The translations under genes were made by a program, and so were the position numbers. This document shows positions 27,480 through 36,246 of a stretch of 64,000 nt of DNA, piece by piece. Within the stretch, counting starts at the first letter, position 1; every line of letters starts with the position of its first letter. The stretch comes from an uncultured Prevotella sp. Lineage in GTDB: Bacteria > Bacteroidota > Bacteroidia > Bacteroidales > Bacteroidaceae. Location: positions 1 to 64,000 of the forward strand of contig ONYL01000002.1 of the NCBI GenBank assembly GCA_900322035.1, read 5' to 3'. The notes beneath the pieces are model-generated. The model had not been told where the DNA came from. It did not search any database and saw only the letters and a program-made list of their open reading frames with translations.

Positions 27480-28475
27480 TCATTGTCCGCCTAATCTTTC
27501 GAAATATACGATTACGTCTTCCCACGTCTTCATTTCATCGCTGCCAAACTCGACGCCAGCCCCCATGAAATTGGGAGCGGGATGGGTATCGATGAAGTAG
27601 TCGCCATAAAGCTGTGCCTTCTGATTGGTGAATATCACATGGTTCCAAGCCGGAACCGAGAAGGTCTCCTTAATCCACTGCTGCCAGTCGGCGCTAAGCT
27701 GCGGATCCTCAGTAGGAGCCGGACAGACCACATACACCTGATAACGCTCAATCAGCATCTCAAAGGCCTTGTTGAGACTCGATTTGGGATGACCGTAGTC
27801 ATCGCGGAGCGTTGACGAGTCGATGTAGACGACGGGACGTTCACGACCTTCCTGCCGGTCGCTGATCCAGCGGACGACGGGCACCACCGCATGCATAAAG
27901 CTGCGGTCGTCCATCCGGTGCTCACCATGAAAGTGAACGGCCTGGGGATAGTGCTGGTGAAAAAGGTCGAAAGTATGCACAAGCGGATCCTTGTCACCAA
28001 AAAGTCCGAACACTCGGCTCTGCTCCTCGGGAGTCACTCCGCTGAAACATTGTTCTGTAACCTCCTTATATTCCTTCACGATGGCCTTCGTCACGAGGAA
28101 TTCCTTCTCGCCGTCCTTGCGGGGGTTTAGCCAGACCTGCTTGCCCGTCATGTTGTGCTCGTGCATCGTCTCACCCATCTGAAAGGCAGGATTCACGCAG
28201 ATACGGTCGAAGCCATAAAGCATCTCTGTATACATCCCACCCATCGAAGTGCCGATAATCAAGTCGGGCTTGCGCTCTTCACAAAGCTTGTGGAGCAGAT
28301 CCATAGCCTCTGCCGGATGTAAAGGCAAGTCCTCTGCAAACACCTCTGCGTTGGGAAATGCCTGGGCTGTTCGCTTCACGGTACCGGACTGAGCAGAGGA
28401 GCCAAAGCCGTGTACATACATGATTTTCTTCCCAGCCATCAAATCGGGATATTGTTTGATAAAAGGATTTTCCAT
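27480..28475 (-). CDS. YqiA-like esterase fused to a HAD/NT5C-like domain
   Basis: A 331-residue two-part protein. Residues about 15-205 are an alpha/beta-hydrolase of the YqiA/UPF0227 type: KIMYVHGFGSSAQSGT, LIIGTSMGGMYTEML (nucleophile Ser in GTSMGG), GLFGDKDPLVHTF (Asp) and VHFHGEHRMDD (His). Residues about 215-331 resemble 5'-nucleotidase C/HAD proteins: VVYIDSSTLRDDYG where the DxD motif should be, FSVPAWNHVIFTNQKAQLYGDYFIDTHPAPNF, and EVKTW-type end TWEDVIVYFERLGG. In the HAD motif the second Asp is Ser (DSS), so phosphatase activity may be lost. Single gene; a -7-like TATCTTTG lies on the minus strand at 28495-28502. Confidence 0.8.
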   Translation of the reverse strand: MENPFIKQYPDLMAGKKIMYVHGFGSSAQSGTVKRTAQAFPNAEVFAEDLPLHPAEAMDLLHKLCEERKPDLIIGTSMGGMYTEMLYGFDRICVNPAFQMGETMHEHNMTGKQVWLNPRKDGEKEFLVTKAIVKEYKEVTEQCFSGVTPEEQSRVFGLFGDKDPLVHTFDLFHQHYPQAVHFHGEHRMDDRSFMHAVVPVVRWISDRQEGRERPVVYIDSSTLRDDYGHPKSSLNKAFEMLIERYQVYVVCPAPTEDPQLSADWQQWIKETFSVPAWNHVIFTNQKAQLYGDYFIDTHPAPNFMGAGVEFGSDEMKTWEDVIVYFERLGGQ

Positions 28476-28595
28476 TGTTTACGCTGTTTTTTTGCAAAGA
28501 TAATCATTTTAGCCAATATCCGAAAACATTACCTTGCGAAAGTTGAACAAAAAAATGATAGCATTCCGCCAACATCCTGCACCGAACAGAATACA

Positions 28596-28634
28596 CAAAA
28601 AAAGAACCTCTTTCCAACAGCGGAAGGAGGTTCC
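28596..28634 (-). terminator. Terminator of the M23/LysM peptidase gene
   Basis: On the minus strand GAACCTC-C-TTCC pairs with GGAA-A-GAGGTTC over a 6-nt loop, followed by TTTTTTT. It lies 35 bp after the peptidase stop. Confidence 0.85.
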
Positions 28635-28668
28635 AAAGGGTATGTGTAGGGTATCTATAGAATTTCTA

Positions 28669-29622
28669 TCAAGAGTAACGGAGAATCATACCGGGACGAA
28701 CTTTTGTCGTCGGCGTAAGATGATTCAGACGGCATATCTGCTCCACGGTGACACCGCGGCGTCTTGCGATACTCGCAATGGTCTCACCGGCTGAAACCTT
28801 ATGATAAAGCTTCTCCATTTGGCTGGAGCCCTCGCCGAATTCAGAGTTGCTGCGAGAGCCACTCACCTGCTCAGCTGTATAACTGCCGTTGCCAACCATG
28901 CCGCGCTCGCGCGTTGCCTCCTCGCTCTCACGCTCGTAAGAAGCGCGGTTGAAAACGAAATAATCACCGGTAACATCCTGGTTTCTGAAGTCGAACATCA
29001 ATGCAGGATTCAGCGCCACACCGCACAGACGGGTCTCGAAATGCAAGTGAGAGCCTGTGCTTCGGCCCGTATTGCCGCCCAGGCCAATCGGCTCTCCGGC
29101 ACGTACTTCCTGATCCTCCGCAACGAGTTGTTTGCTCAAGTGGCCGTAGATGGTCTCAAGACCATTGCCATGACGGATGACGACATATTTGCCATAACCG
29201 CCAGCCTCATAACGCACAATGCGCACCTTGCCACTGAAAGCAGCGCGGATGGTATCGCCAATATAGACTTTGATGTCCAAACCTTTGTGCTGGCGTCCCC
29301 AACGGGCACGATAACCGAAATTACTTGTCACCACACGGCTTGGAGTGGGCATACAAAAACCGCGCAGGTCAATCCGATAGGATTCGGGAAGTTCGGTTGA
29401 GCGGTGTGCATATTTATTATCCCAGCCTTTATAAAGATCGGCTGAAGGATTTTCCATATTTTCCTTTACGATGAGACGACGGAGAGACAAGGTGTCTACG
29501 GCCTTCATTCTTTTATCTACAGGGGCCTGACTCGCCAACAAATCCTGTCCATGACACGAGAATGATGCCAACGACATCATTGCACAGATACATATAGCTT
29601 TTAAGTTCATTCTCAATTTCAT
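28669..29622 (-). CDS. M23 peptidoglycan endopeptidase with C-terminal LysM domain
   Basis: A 317-residue exported protein. Signal peptide about 1-25 (ending FSCHGQ). The M23 (lysostaphin-type) domain spans about 95-215: SNFGYRARWGRQHKGLDIKV supplies the HxxxD zinc site and GSHLHFETRL the HxH site. A LysM domain closes the protein (YHKVSAGETIASIARRRGVTVEQICRLNHLTPTTKVRPGMILRY, about 270-316). It would bind and trim peptidoglycan cross-links in the periplasm. A TATCTTTG box lies on the minus strand at 29730-29737 with a TTG 22 bp further upstream. Confidence 0.92.
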   Translation of the reverse strand: MKLRMNLKAICICAMMSLASFSCHGQDLLASQAPVDKRMKAVDTLSLRRLIVKENMENPSADLYKGWDNKYAHRSTELPESYRIDLRGFCMPTPSRVVTSNFGYRARWGRQHKGLDIKVYIGDTIRAAFSGKVRIVRYEAGGYGKYVVIRHGNGLETIYGHLSKQLVAEDQEVRAGEPIGLGGNTGRSTGSHLHFETRLCGVALNPALMFDFRNQDVTGDYFVFNRASYERESEEATRERGMVGNGSYTAEQVSGSRSNSEFGEGSSQMEKLYHKVSAGETIASIARRRGVTVEQICRLNHLTPTTKVRPGMILRYS

Positions 29623-29729
29623 TATCTAAAGGTTTTAGTCTCTCTTCCATCGGGTGCAGGAATTGCAGAAAATGATGGATAAAAGGTCGCAAAACAAACA
29701 AAAATTAAGCGATATTACGAAAGACATTG

Positions 29730-29762
29730 CAAAGATAATAAAAAATCAAGAATAAACGACAA
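29730..29762 (-). promoter_or_regulatory. Candidate promoter of the M23/LysM gene
   Basis: On the minus strand TTG (29760-29762), 22 bp, then TATCTTTG (29730-29737). It leaves a leader of about 100 nt. Confidence 0.6.
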
Positions 29763-29902
29763 TCGTTAACAACTTTTTATTTCAAATTAACAAAAGCAAA
29801 ATGCTAATTATTAATCGGTTTTTGAACAAATTATACCGCTCTATCCCCCACTAATAGGGCAGTTGGAGAGCCTCTGCTTTCTTCTTGACTTATATCAAGA
29901 TT

Positions 29903-32002
29903 TTAACTGATTGCCGACCAGTTAATATTGGTTTTTCTTAATTCTTTTAACCTATTCCAAAGCAATTGATACTCCGTCCTGGTACAATTCGGATCCGCGT
30001 CGATAATTTTTTGCGCCTCTTCGCGTGCAAGTTGTACCAGTTGGCCGTCGCGTGCAATATCGGCAATTTTCAAGTCGAAAGCGATTCCGCTCTGCTGCGT
30101 CCCCTCTAAGTCACCTGGTCCGCGAAGCTTCAAGTCGGCCTCGGCGATGCGAAAGCCGTCATTGGTCTCGCACATGATGTCGATGCGCTTGCGGGTATCC
30201 TCAGCCAACTTGGTGCCCGTCACAAGTATACAGAAACTCTGACTGCCGCCACGTCCCACACGGCCGCGCAACTGGTGGAGTTGGCTCAGCCCAAACCGCT
30301 GGGCATCAAGAATAATCATCACCGTTGCGTTGGGCACGTTGACGCCAACCTCAATGACGGTAGTCGAAACGAGTATCTGAGTAGCCCCACTGACAAACCT
30401 TTCCATTTCCACCTCCTTATCTGCAGGCTTCATTTTGCCGTGCACTTTGCTCAAGTGAAAATCGGGAAAGACTTCGGAAAGGGTGGCAAAACCCTCTTCA
30501 AGATTCTTCAAATCACTCTTCTCGCTCTCCTTTATGAGTGGAAAAACGATATAAACCTGCCGGCCTTCGCTCACCTGCTGGCGAATTCCCTGATACACAC
30601 TGCCCATCTGGGTGTCGTATTTGTGAAGGGTAACAACAGGTTTACGGCCAGGAGGCAGCTCATCGATGACGCTCACGTCGAGATCGCCATAGACCGTCAT
30701 GGCCAGAGTGCGCGGAATCGGCGTGGCGGTCATCACCAACACGTGCGGCGGGTTCTCGCTCTTGCCCCACAATCGGGCGCGCTGGGCAACACCAAACCGG
30801 TGTTGCTCGTCGATGACAGCCACTCCGAGACGATTGAACTGCACATTGTCTTCAAGCACGGCATGTGTTCCGACAAGAATATTCACCCCGCCCGCCTTAA
30901 GCTCTTCAAGCACTTCCTGCCGCCGTTTGCCTTTTACCATCCCCGTGAGCAACTCTACCCTGACGGGCATGTTGCCCAAAAAATCACGCAATGTATGCAG
31001 GTGCTGCTCTGCCAATATCTCTGTCGGCGCCATGATACAGGCTTGGAAGCCATTGTCAATAGCAAGCAACATCACCATCAGCGCCACAAGCGTCTTGCCC
31101 GATCCCACGTCGCCTTGCAACAGCCGGTTCATCTGCCGGCCCGAGATCAGGTCGGCCTGGATCTCATGCATGACGCGTTTTTGAGCTTGAGTAAGCGGAA
31201 AAGGAAGATGGTGGAAATAGAAATCCTTGAACAGACTGCCCACCCGGCTCATCACGTAGCCGCGAAACTTGCGCCGATGGTCGGAGGCATAGCGCAGAAT
31301 ATTGAGCTGCACATAGAAGAGTTCTTCGAATTTGAGCCGGTACTGAGCCTGCTGAACGTCTCTGACATCCTTGGGATAATGGATTTTTCGCAGCGCCTCC
31401 TCACGCGAGATAAGGTGGAGCGGCTCAAGAATAAAGGGAGGAAGCGTCTCGGGAATGCTTCCCACGGGAATACGCTCAACAAGAGTCTTGGTGAGTTTCT
31501 CCACATTGTGCGACATGAGCCCCGACTTTTTCATGCGTTCCGACGTGATGTAGTAAGGCTGCATTCCCATGTCGGAGAGCTTCACGTCTGCAGCGCGCTC
31601 GATGTCGGGATGGGCAAACTGATAGCGGCCGCCATACACGCCCGGGCGCCCAAAGACAACATACTCCACGCCCACTTTATAGTTGTCGTAGATGTATTTG
31701 CTGCCATTGAACCACACAAGGTCTACGAAGCCTGTGCCATCGGTGAAGTGGGCCACGATACGCTTTTTGCGTGCGCCCTGGTCATACTCCTCGAAACTTA
31801 CGATCTTGCCTTTCAACTGCACAAAAGGCATATCGCCGGTCATCTCGCGCACGGTATAGATACGGCTGCGGTCAACGTATTTATAAGGATAATACTCGAT
31901 CAGGTCACGCCACGACCGGATATCAAGCTCCTTGCTCAATATCTCCTTTCTGCGCGGGCCCACGCCCGGCAAGTACATGATGTCCTGATCAAGAATGTTC
32001 AT
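29903..32002 (-). CDS. recG: ATP-dependent DNA helicase RecG
   Basis: A 699-residue superfamily 2 helicase that remodels stalled replication forks and Holliday junctions. The N-terminal wedge/OB region is visible (YLPGVGPRRKEILSKEL, YKYVDRSRIYTVREM). Helicase motifs: Walker A LLQGDVGSGKTLVALM, Walker B with the DEQH box VAVIDEQHRFGVAQR, VLVMTATPIPRTLAMT, and the RecG-specific end VPNATVMIILDAQRFGLSQLHQLRGRVGRG and LRGPGDLEGTQQSG. Length is normal. It follows ispD by 30 bp on the same strand, so it is probably co-transcribed with the DJ-1-like gene and ispD. Confidence 0.97.
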   Translation of the reverse strand: MNILDQDIMYLPGVGPRRKEILSKELDIRSWRDLIEYYPYKYVDRSRIYTVREMTGDMPFVQLKGKIVSFEEYDQGARKKRIVAHFTDGTGFVDLVWFNGSKYIYDNYKVGVEYVVFGRPGVYGGRYQFAHPDIERAADVKLSDMGMQPYYITSERMKKSGLMSHNVEKLTKTLVERIPVGSIPETLPPFILEPLHLISREEALRKIHYPKDVRDVQQAQYRLKFEELFYVQLNILRYASDHRRKFRGYVMSRVGSLFKDFYFHHLPFPLTQAQKRVMHEIQADLISGRQMNRLLQGDVGSGKTLVALMVMLLAIDNGFQACIMAPTEILAEQHLHTLRDFLGNMPVRVELLTGMVKGKRRQEVLEELKAGGVNILVGTHAVLEDNVQFNRLGVAVIDEQHRFGVAQRARLWGKSENPPHVLVMTATPIPRTLAMTVYGDLDVSVIDELPPGRKPVVTLHKYDTQMGSVYQGIRQQVSEGRQVYIVFPLIKESEKSDLKNLEEGFATLSEVFPDFHLSKVHGKMKPADKEVEMERFVSGATQILVSTTVIEVGVNVPNATVMIILDAQRFGLSQLHQLRGRVGRGGSQSFCILVTGTKLAEDTRKRIDIMCETNDGFRIAEADLKLRGPGDLEGTQQSGIAFDLKIADIARDGQLVQLAREEAQKIIDADPNCTRTEYQLLWNRLKELRKTNINWSAIS

Positions 32003-32032
32003 AGTCTTAACAGAAAGCTGACAGGCTAAGGT

Positions 32033-32731
32033 CTACGAGCGATGCGCTGCTGTCTGTCGGCCCGTCATCAGCCATTCGGCAAGCTTCAGATCGTAGGGTG
32101 TCGTGAGCTTGATGTTCTCCCGGTTGCCCTCCACCATCACGACATGTCCACCCGCGGCCTCCACTACCGAGGCATCATCGGTGAACGACTCGCTGTAAGG
32201 TTGGCGAAAGGCCCGCTTGAGCAATGGGATGTCAAACACCTGAGGGGTCTGCACCACGCGATAATCGCTTCGCAGCACATTGTGCTCACGGCCTTGTTGC
32301 CCGCAATAGCGCAGGGTGTCGGTCACAGGCATGACCGGGATAGCGGCACCGTGTGTTCGGGCAGCCTCAAAGCATCGCGAGATGACCTCAGCTGTCACGA
32401 AGGGTCTCACTCCGTCGTGGATGGCGCAGACACCCTGGGCATCGTCGGGAATCAACGCAATGCCGTTTTTCGACGATTCGAAGCGCGTCGCTCCGCCGTC
32501 GGCAATACGGTGGTCAACCACGAAATGGTAGTCGTCGCACAGCCGTCGCCAATATTCCTGCTGCTCACGGGGCAGGACAAGAATGATGTCCAATTGCGGA
32601 TCGTAGGCGCGGAAGGCGTCGATGGTGAGCATCAACACAGGGCGTCCGGAAACAGGAAGGAACTGCTTGGGCGTTTCCGTCCCCATGCGCAGTCCCTTCC
32701 CTCCGGCCACGATGATGGCGCAGTCTTTCAT
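32033..32731 (-). CDS. ispD: 2-C-methyl-D-erythritol 4-phosphate cytidylyltransferase
   Basis: IspD joins CTP to MEP in the isoprenoid pathway. 232 residues. Seen: the nucleotide-binding start [93 protein letters not shown], and [39 protein letters not shown]. All key residues are present. It abuts the DJ-1-like gene directly (that gene ends at 32732) and recG follows by 30 bp. Confidence 0.97.
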   Translation of the reverse strand: MKDCAIIVAGGKGLRMGTETPKQFLPVSGRPVLMLTIDAFRAYDPQLDIILVLPREQQEYWRRLCDDYHFVVDHRIADGGATRFESSKNGIALIPDDAQGVCAIHDGVRPFVTAEVISRCFEAARTHGAAIPVMPVTDTLRYCGQQGREHNVLRSDYRVVQTPQVFDIPLLKRAFRQPYSESFTDDASVVEAAGGHVVMVEGNRENIKLTTPYDLKLAEWLMTGRQTAAHRS

Positions 32732-33295
32732 TTACTGATGCATCAAATGGGTAAACCTCATGCTTTCCTCGATGGCCTTCACCTCGTCTTCAGAGATGAA
32801 GCGGCGCAGGATGGTGAACGCGAACGGCAGCGCGGCTGCGGGGCCTTCACCAGTAATAATGTTGCGGTCCTCGGTGACCATCTGTCCCGTCACGACAGCG
32901 CCTTTCATGAGGGGCTCGAAACTGGGATAGCAACTGGCCTTGTAGCCATTGAGGAGTCCATGACGGGCCAGCACCGACGGAGCGGCGCAGATAGCGGCAA
33001 TGAGTTTGCCCTCGGCAGCGTGCTTCTTCAGCAGATCACGCAATCCGGCATGAAGATACAGATTGGTGGTGCCGGGCATACCGCCGGGCAGCGACAGCAC
33101 ATCGGCGTCGCTGAAGTCGCATTCCTCAAAGAGCTTGTCGGTCACTACGGTTGTACCTGTATTAGACGACACATTACGCTTTCCGGTAACGCTCACCAAA
33201 ACCACCTCGCAATTGCCACGACGCAGCGCGTCGACAGTTGCCAAGGCCTCTATCTCCTCGAAGCCTTCCGCAAGAAATTCATAAACTTTTACCAT
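32732..33295 (-). CDS. DJ-1/PfpI (YajL-like) family protein
   Basis: A 187-residue class I glutamine-amidotransferase-like protein of the DJ-1/ThiJ group, linked in relatives to glyoxal or oxidative-stress protection. The start MVKVYEFLAEGFEEIEAL includes the conserved acidic residue; VLSLPGGMPGTTNL and IAAICAAPSVLARHGLLNG hold the nucleophile-elbow Cys; ITGEGPAAALPFAFTILRR closes the fold. The ATG at 33295 was chosen because the longer frame (33310) begins with TTG. It leads the ispD-recG unit. Confidence 0.9.
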   Translation of the reverse strand: MVKVYEFLAEGFEEIEALATVDALRRGNCEVVLVSVTGKRNVSSNTGTTVVTDKLFEECDFSDADVLSLPGGMPGTTNLYLHAGLRDLLKKHAAEGKLIAAICAAPSVLARHGLLNGYKASCYPSFEPLMKGAVVTGQMVTEDRNIITGEGPAAALPFAFTILRRFISEDEVKAIEESMRFTHLMHQ

Positions 33296-33380
33296 ATCCA
33301 CATTTTTCAATTTAAAATTTAAGTATTAAAGCCCGTTTTTCAAAGAAATAATGTAATTTTGCATAGCACTAACGGGGGAA

Positions 33381-33468
33381 GCTTTACTTTCCGTGAGAGG
33401 ATGCGTAAATCTCCTTTTGCAAATTTACTAAAAAAAATCGGAACTGCATCCTTTTCCCGCGAGAAAGC
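33381..33468 (+). other. Nested hairpin region in the nadK leader
   Basis: GCTTT (33381-33385) can pair with AAAGC (33464-33468), AGGATGC (about 33398-33404) with GCATCCT (about 33446-33452), and GTAAAT (33405-33410) with ATTTAC (33423-33428). A TAATTTTG box (33354-33361) upstream would put this in the 5' leader. The function, if any, is unknown. Confidence 0.35.
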
Positions 33469-33521
33469 ATGTAGTTTTAATTATTTTGCACATGCCCCTT
33501 GGAAAAAAAGAGAATCAGAAT

Positions 33522-34406
33522 ATGGCAAATAAATCGTTGAGTTTTGCCCTTTTCGGCAATGAATTCCAAATCAGCAAGTCGGCATCGGTGAAGACGCTGC
33601 TCAGCACACTCATGTCGCACAAGGCCAGGATATTCATTGACAAGCCCTACTTCAACTTTCTCAACCGCAAATTAGACATTCACCTTCAGCCTGACGGGGT
33701 GTTCAGCGGAGAAGACTTCAGTTCCGACTATGCGATCTCCATGGGCGGTGACGGCACCTTGCTCCACGTGGCCGCGCGCATAGGGGCAAAGAACATTCCC
33801 ATCATCGGTGTCAACATGGGGCACTTGGGATTCCTTGCCGACATCATGCCCACTGAGATTCCGTCGGCCTTCGACGATATCTTCGCAGGCAACATCACGA
33901 CGGAAAGCCATTCGCTGCTCCACATCCAAACCGACGGCGACCAGCCGGCGGGCGCTCCCTTCGCGCTGAACGACATTGCCGTGCTCAAGCGCGACAACGC
34001 CTCGATGATCGCTGTGCATATCACCATCAACGGTGAATACGTGGGCAACTACCTGGCCGACGGCATCATCGTGGCCACACCCACGGGGTCCACTGCCTAT
34101 TCGCTCTCGAACGGCGGCCCCATCATCGTTCCGCAGTCGAGTTCTATCTGTATCACGCCGGTCGCCCCCCACAGTCTGAGCATCCGTCCCATCGTCATCC
34201 GCGACGACAGCCGCATAGAACTGAAGGTGGACAGCCGCACCCACAACTTTCTCGTGGCCGTAGACGGACGTTCGCAGAAGATGACCGACTCCACATTGAT
34301 CACTATCACCAAGGCCGGGCACAACATACAGATCGTACGTAATCCGGCCCACAAATATTTCACCACGCTCCGCGAAAAGATGATGTGGGGCGCCGACCAG
34401 CGATAG
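33522..34406 (+). CDS. nadK: NAD kinase
   Basis: A 294-residue NAD(+) kinase, making NADP(+) from NAD(+) and ATP. Seen: the GGDGT motif in YAISMGGDGTLLHVAARIG, IIGVNMGHLGFLAD, FALNDIAVLKRDNASMI, GNYLADGIIVATPTGSTAYSLSNGGPI and LVAVDGRS. The start at 33522 (MANKSLSFALFG) was preferred: the frame upstream begins with TTG near a TA/T-rich promoter-like stretch, and a purine-rich RBS (GGAAAAAAAGAGAA) precedes this ATG. The ABC transporter gene begins 6 bp after its stop, so the two are likely co-transcribed. Confidence 0.95.
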   Translation: MANKSLSFALFGNEFQISKSASVKTLLSTLMSHKARIFIDKPYFNFLNRKLDIHLQPDGVFSGEDFSSDYAISMGGDGTLLHVAARIGAKNIPIIGVNMGHLGFLADIMPTEIPSAFDDIFAGNITTESHSLLHIQTDGDQPAGAPFALNDIAVLKRDNASMIAVHITINGEYVGNYLADGIIVATPTGSTAYSLSNGGPIIVPQSSSICITPVAPHSLSIRPIVIRDDSRIELKVDSRTHNFLVAVDGRSQKMTDSTLITITKAGHNIQIVRNPAHKYFTTLREKMMWGADQR

Positions 34407-34412
34407 CGCTAT

Positions 34413-36122
34413 ATGAATAAGATCAAAGAACTGCTCAGAATTCCCCAGACCCACTACTCTGCCTGTCAGATATTCAGATGGCTGTGGCGCGCCTCGCGCA
34501 CCAACCGTCTTCAGGCCACCATCAACGCATGTATCGGTATGGTGTCGGTAGCCGTCAGCCTGGCCCAGGTGTGGGCCGTGCAGCGGGCCATCGACGTGGC
34601 AGCGGGCAACATTCCAGGCTCGCTCATCGGTGCCGTGGCCGTGATGGGGGTGCTGATTCTCTGCGACTTTGCCACGAATATCTCGGCCGTTTGGGTGCGC
34701 AACATCCTCGGCATACGGGCGCAGAACCGCATGCAGCAACACATGCTCGACCGGATTCTGCGCACGGAATGGCACGGCAAGGAGTCACTCCACTCGGGCG
34801 ATGTGCTGAACCGGCTGGAGTTTGACGTGAGTACCGTGGTGGTATTCATCACCGAGACGCTCCCCAACGTGCTGTCGGTGCTCACCATGTTCCTCGGCGC
34901 ATTCTTCTATCTGTTTTCCCTCGACCGTGTCCTGGCCATCATCACCGTGGCCATCATCCCGCTGTTTGTCGTTTTCAGCAAGATCTATATCGGACAGATG
35001 CGCCGCTATACCCGACAGGTGCGCGACAGCGACTCAAAAGTGCAGAGCGTGCTGCAGGAGACTATCCAGCACCGCATGCTCTTCAAGACGCTCGAAGGCG
35101 ACGACACGGCCGTCAACCGCTTGGAACACACACAGAGCGAGCTGCACCATAACGTTGTACGCCGCACGAAGTTTTCGCTCTTCTCCAACCTGGTGCTCAA
35201 CTTCGGTTTTGCCCTCGGCTATCTCGTGGCCTTCGCCTGGGCCGCACTGCGGATGAGCCGCCACACGCTGACCTTCGGTGGGATGACAGCCTATCTCCAA
35301 TTGGTCAGCCGCATCCAGGGCCCGGCGCGCAACCTGACCAAACTCGTCCCGGCTTTTGTCTCCGTATTCACGGCTGCAGAGCGGTTGATGGAGCTGGAGG
35401 AAGATCCGCTCGAGGAGCAGGGCGATCCGGTGATGTTCGACGTGCCCTGTGGGGTTAGGCTCAGCCATGTCTGCTATCGCTATTCCGACGACGATCGGAT
35501 GGTTCTCGACGATCTGAATTTCGACTTCAAGCCCGGAACCACCACGGCCATCATGGGCGAAACGGGAGCGGGAAAGACAACCCTCATACGGCTCATCCTT
35601 GCCTTGTTGAAGCCTCAGCAGGGAGAGGTGACCATCTACGATGCCCACAAGAGCATGAGACTGTCGCCACGCATGCGTTGCAACCTTGTCTACGTCCCTC
35701 AGGGCAATACGTTGCTCAGCGGTACCATACGCGACAACCTGCGGCTCGGACGGCTCGGAGCCACCGATGAGGAAATGGAGGAAGCGCTGCACACAGCGTG
35801 CGCCGACTTTGTCTTCGACCTTCCCGAGGGCCTCGACACGGAATGCTCGGAGGCGGGAGGCGGACTGTCGGAGGGTCAGGCACAGCGCATCAGCATCGCA
35901 CGAGCGCTGCTGCGCGACCGCAGCATCATGCTTTTCGACGAGGCTACGTCGGCACTCGACCCCGACACGGAGCGGCAACTGCTCCACAACATCTTGGGCC
36001 GCCACGACCGCACCATTCTCTTCATCACCCATCGCCCCGCTGTCGTGAAATATTGCGACCAGACGCTCCACCTGGAGAAGATACACGCTCACGTCAACCA
36101 CCAAGAGAAAAAGGAGCAGTGA
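34413..36122 (+). CDS. ABC exporter, fused membrane and ATPase domains
   Basis: A 569-residue half-transporter. The membrane domain (about 25-330) has six hydrophobic segments (RLQATINACIGMVSVAVSLAQVW, LIGAVAVMGVLILCDFATN, VLSVLTMFLGAFFYLF, VLAIITVAIIPLFVVF and others). The ATPase domain (about 350-569) has Walker A MGETGAGKTTLIRL, Q-loop YVPQGNTLLSGT, signature LSEGQAQRISIARALL, Walker B IMLFDEATSALD and the H-loop ILFITHRPA. Layout matches MsbA/McjD-type exporters working as dimers. The substrate is unknown; the nadK linkage gives no clue. Confidence 0.9.
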   Translation: MNKIKELLRIPQTHYSACQIFRWLWRASRTNRLQATINACIGMVSVAVSLAQVWAVQRAIDVAAGNIPGSLIGAVAVMGVLILCDFATNISAVWVRNILGIRAQNRMQQHMLDRILRTEWHGKESLHSGDVLNRLEFDVSTVVVFITETLPNVLSVLTMFLGAFFYLFSLDRVLAIITVAIIPLFVVFSKIYIGQMRRYTRQVRDSDSKVQSVLQETIQHRMLFKTLEGDDTAVNRLEHTQSELHHNVVRRTKFSLFSNLVLNFGFALGYLVAFAWAALRMSRHTLTFGGMTAYLQLVSRIQGPARNLTKLVPAFVSVFTAAERLMELEEDPLEEQGDPVMFDVPCGVRLSHVCYRYSDDDRMVLDDLNFDFKPGTTTAIMGETGAGKTTLIRLILALLKPQQGEVTIYDAHKSMRLSPRMRCNLVYVPQGNTLLSGTIRDNLRLGRLGATDEEMEEALHTACADFVFDLPEGLDTECSEAGGGLSEGQAQRISIARALLRDRSIMLFDEATSALDPDTERQLLHNILGRHDRTILFITHRPAVVKYCDQTLHLEKIHAHVNHQEKKEQ

Positions 36123-36165
36123 GGTATTCTCACGAACGGGCAACACTCGTCACCGTGCAAATAAT

Positions 36166-36206
36166 AAAAACTCAGCTTGGGGAAGTCATGTCCTTCCCCA
36201 AGCTGA
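36166..36206 (-). terminator. Terminator between the ABC exporter and the SDR gene
   Basis: TCAGCTTGGGGAAG (36172-36185) pairs perfectly with 36193-36206. On the minus strand it is followed by GTTTTTATTATT, making a strong terminator for the SDR gene; it may also stop the plus-strand ABC transcript. Confidence 0.88.
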
Positions 36207-36246
36207 ATAGGCGGTCAAGAATCAGCCAGGCATGCGGCTGAAACAA

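Noticed and set aside
30275..32029. Open frame of 584 codons on the plus strand
   Set aside because: It lies wholly antisense to recG, has no family motifs and is rich in His and Arg, as expected for the reverse frame of a high-GC gene.
32042..33322. Open frame of 426 codons on the plus strand
   Set aside because: Antisense to ispD and the DJ-1-like gene, both clearly recognised by motifs.
35034..36146. Open frame of 370 codons on the minus strand
   Set aside because: Antisense to the ABC exporter, whose Walker and signature motifs are complete.
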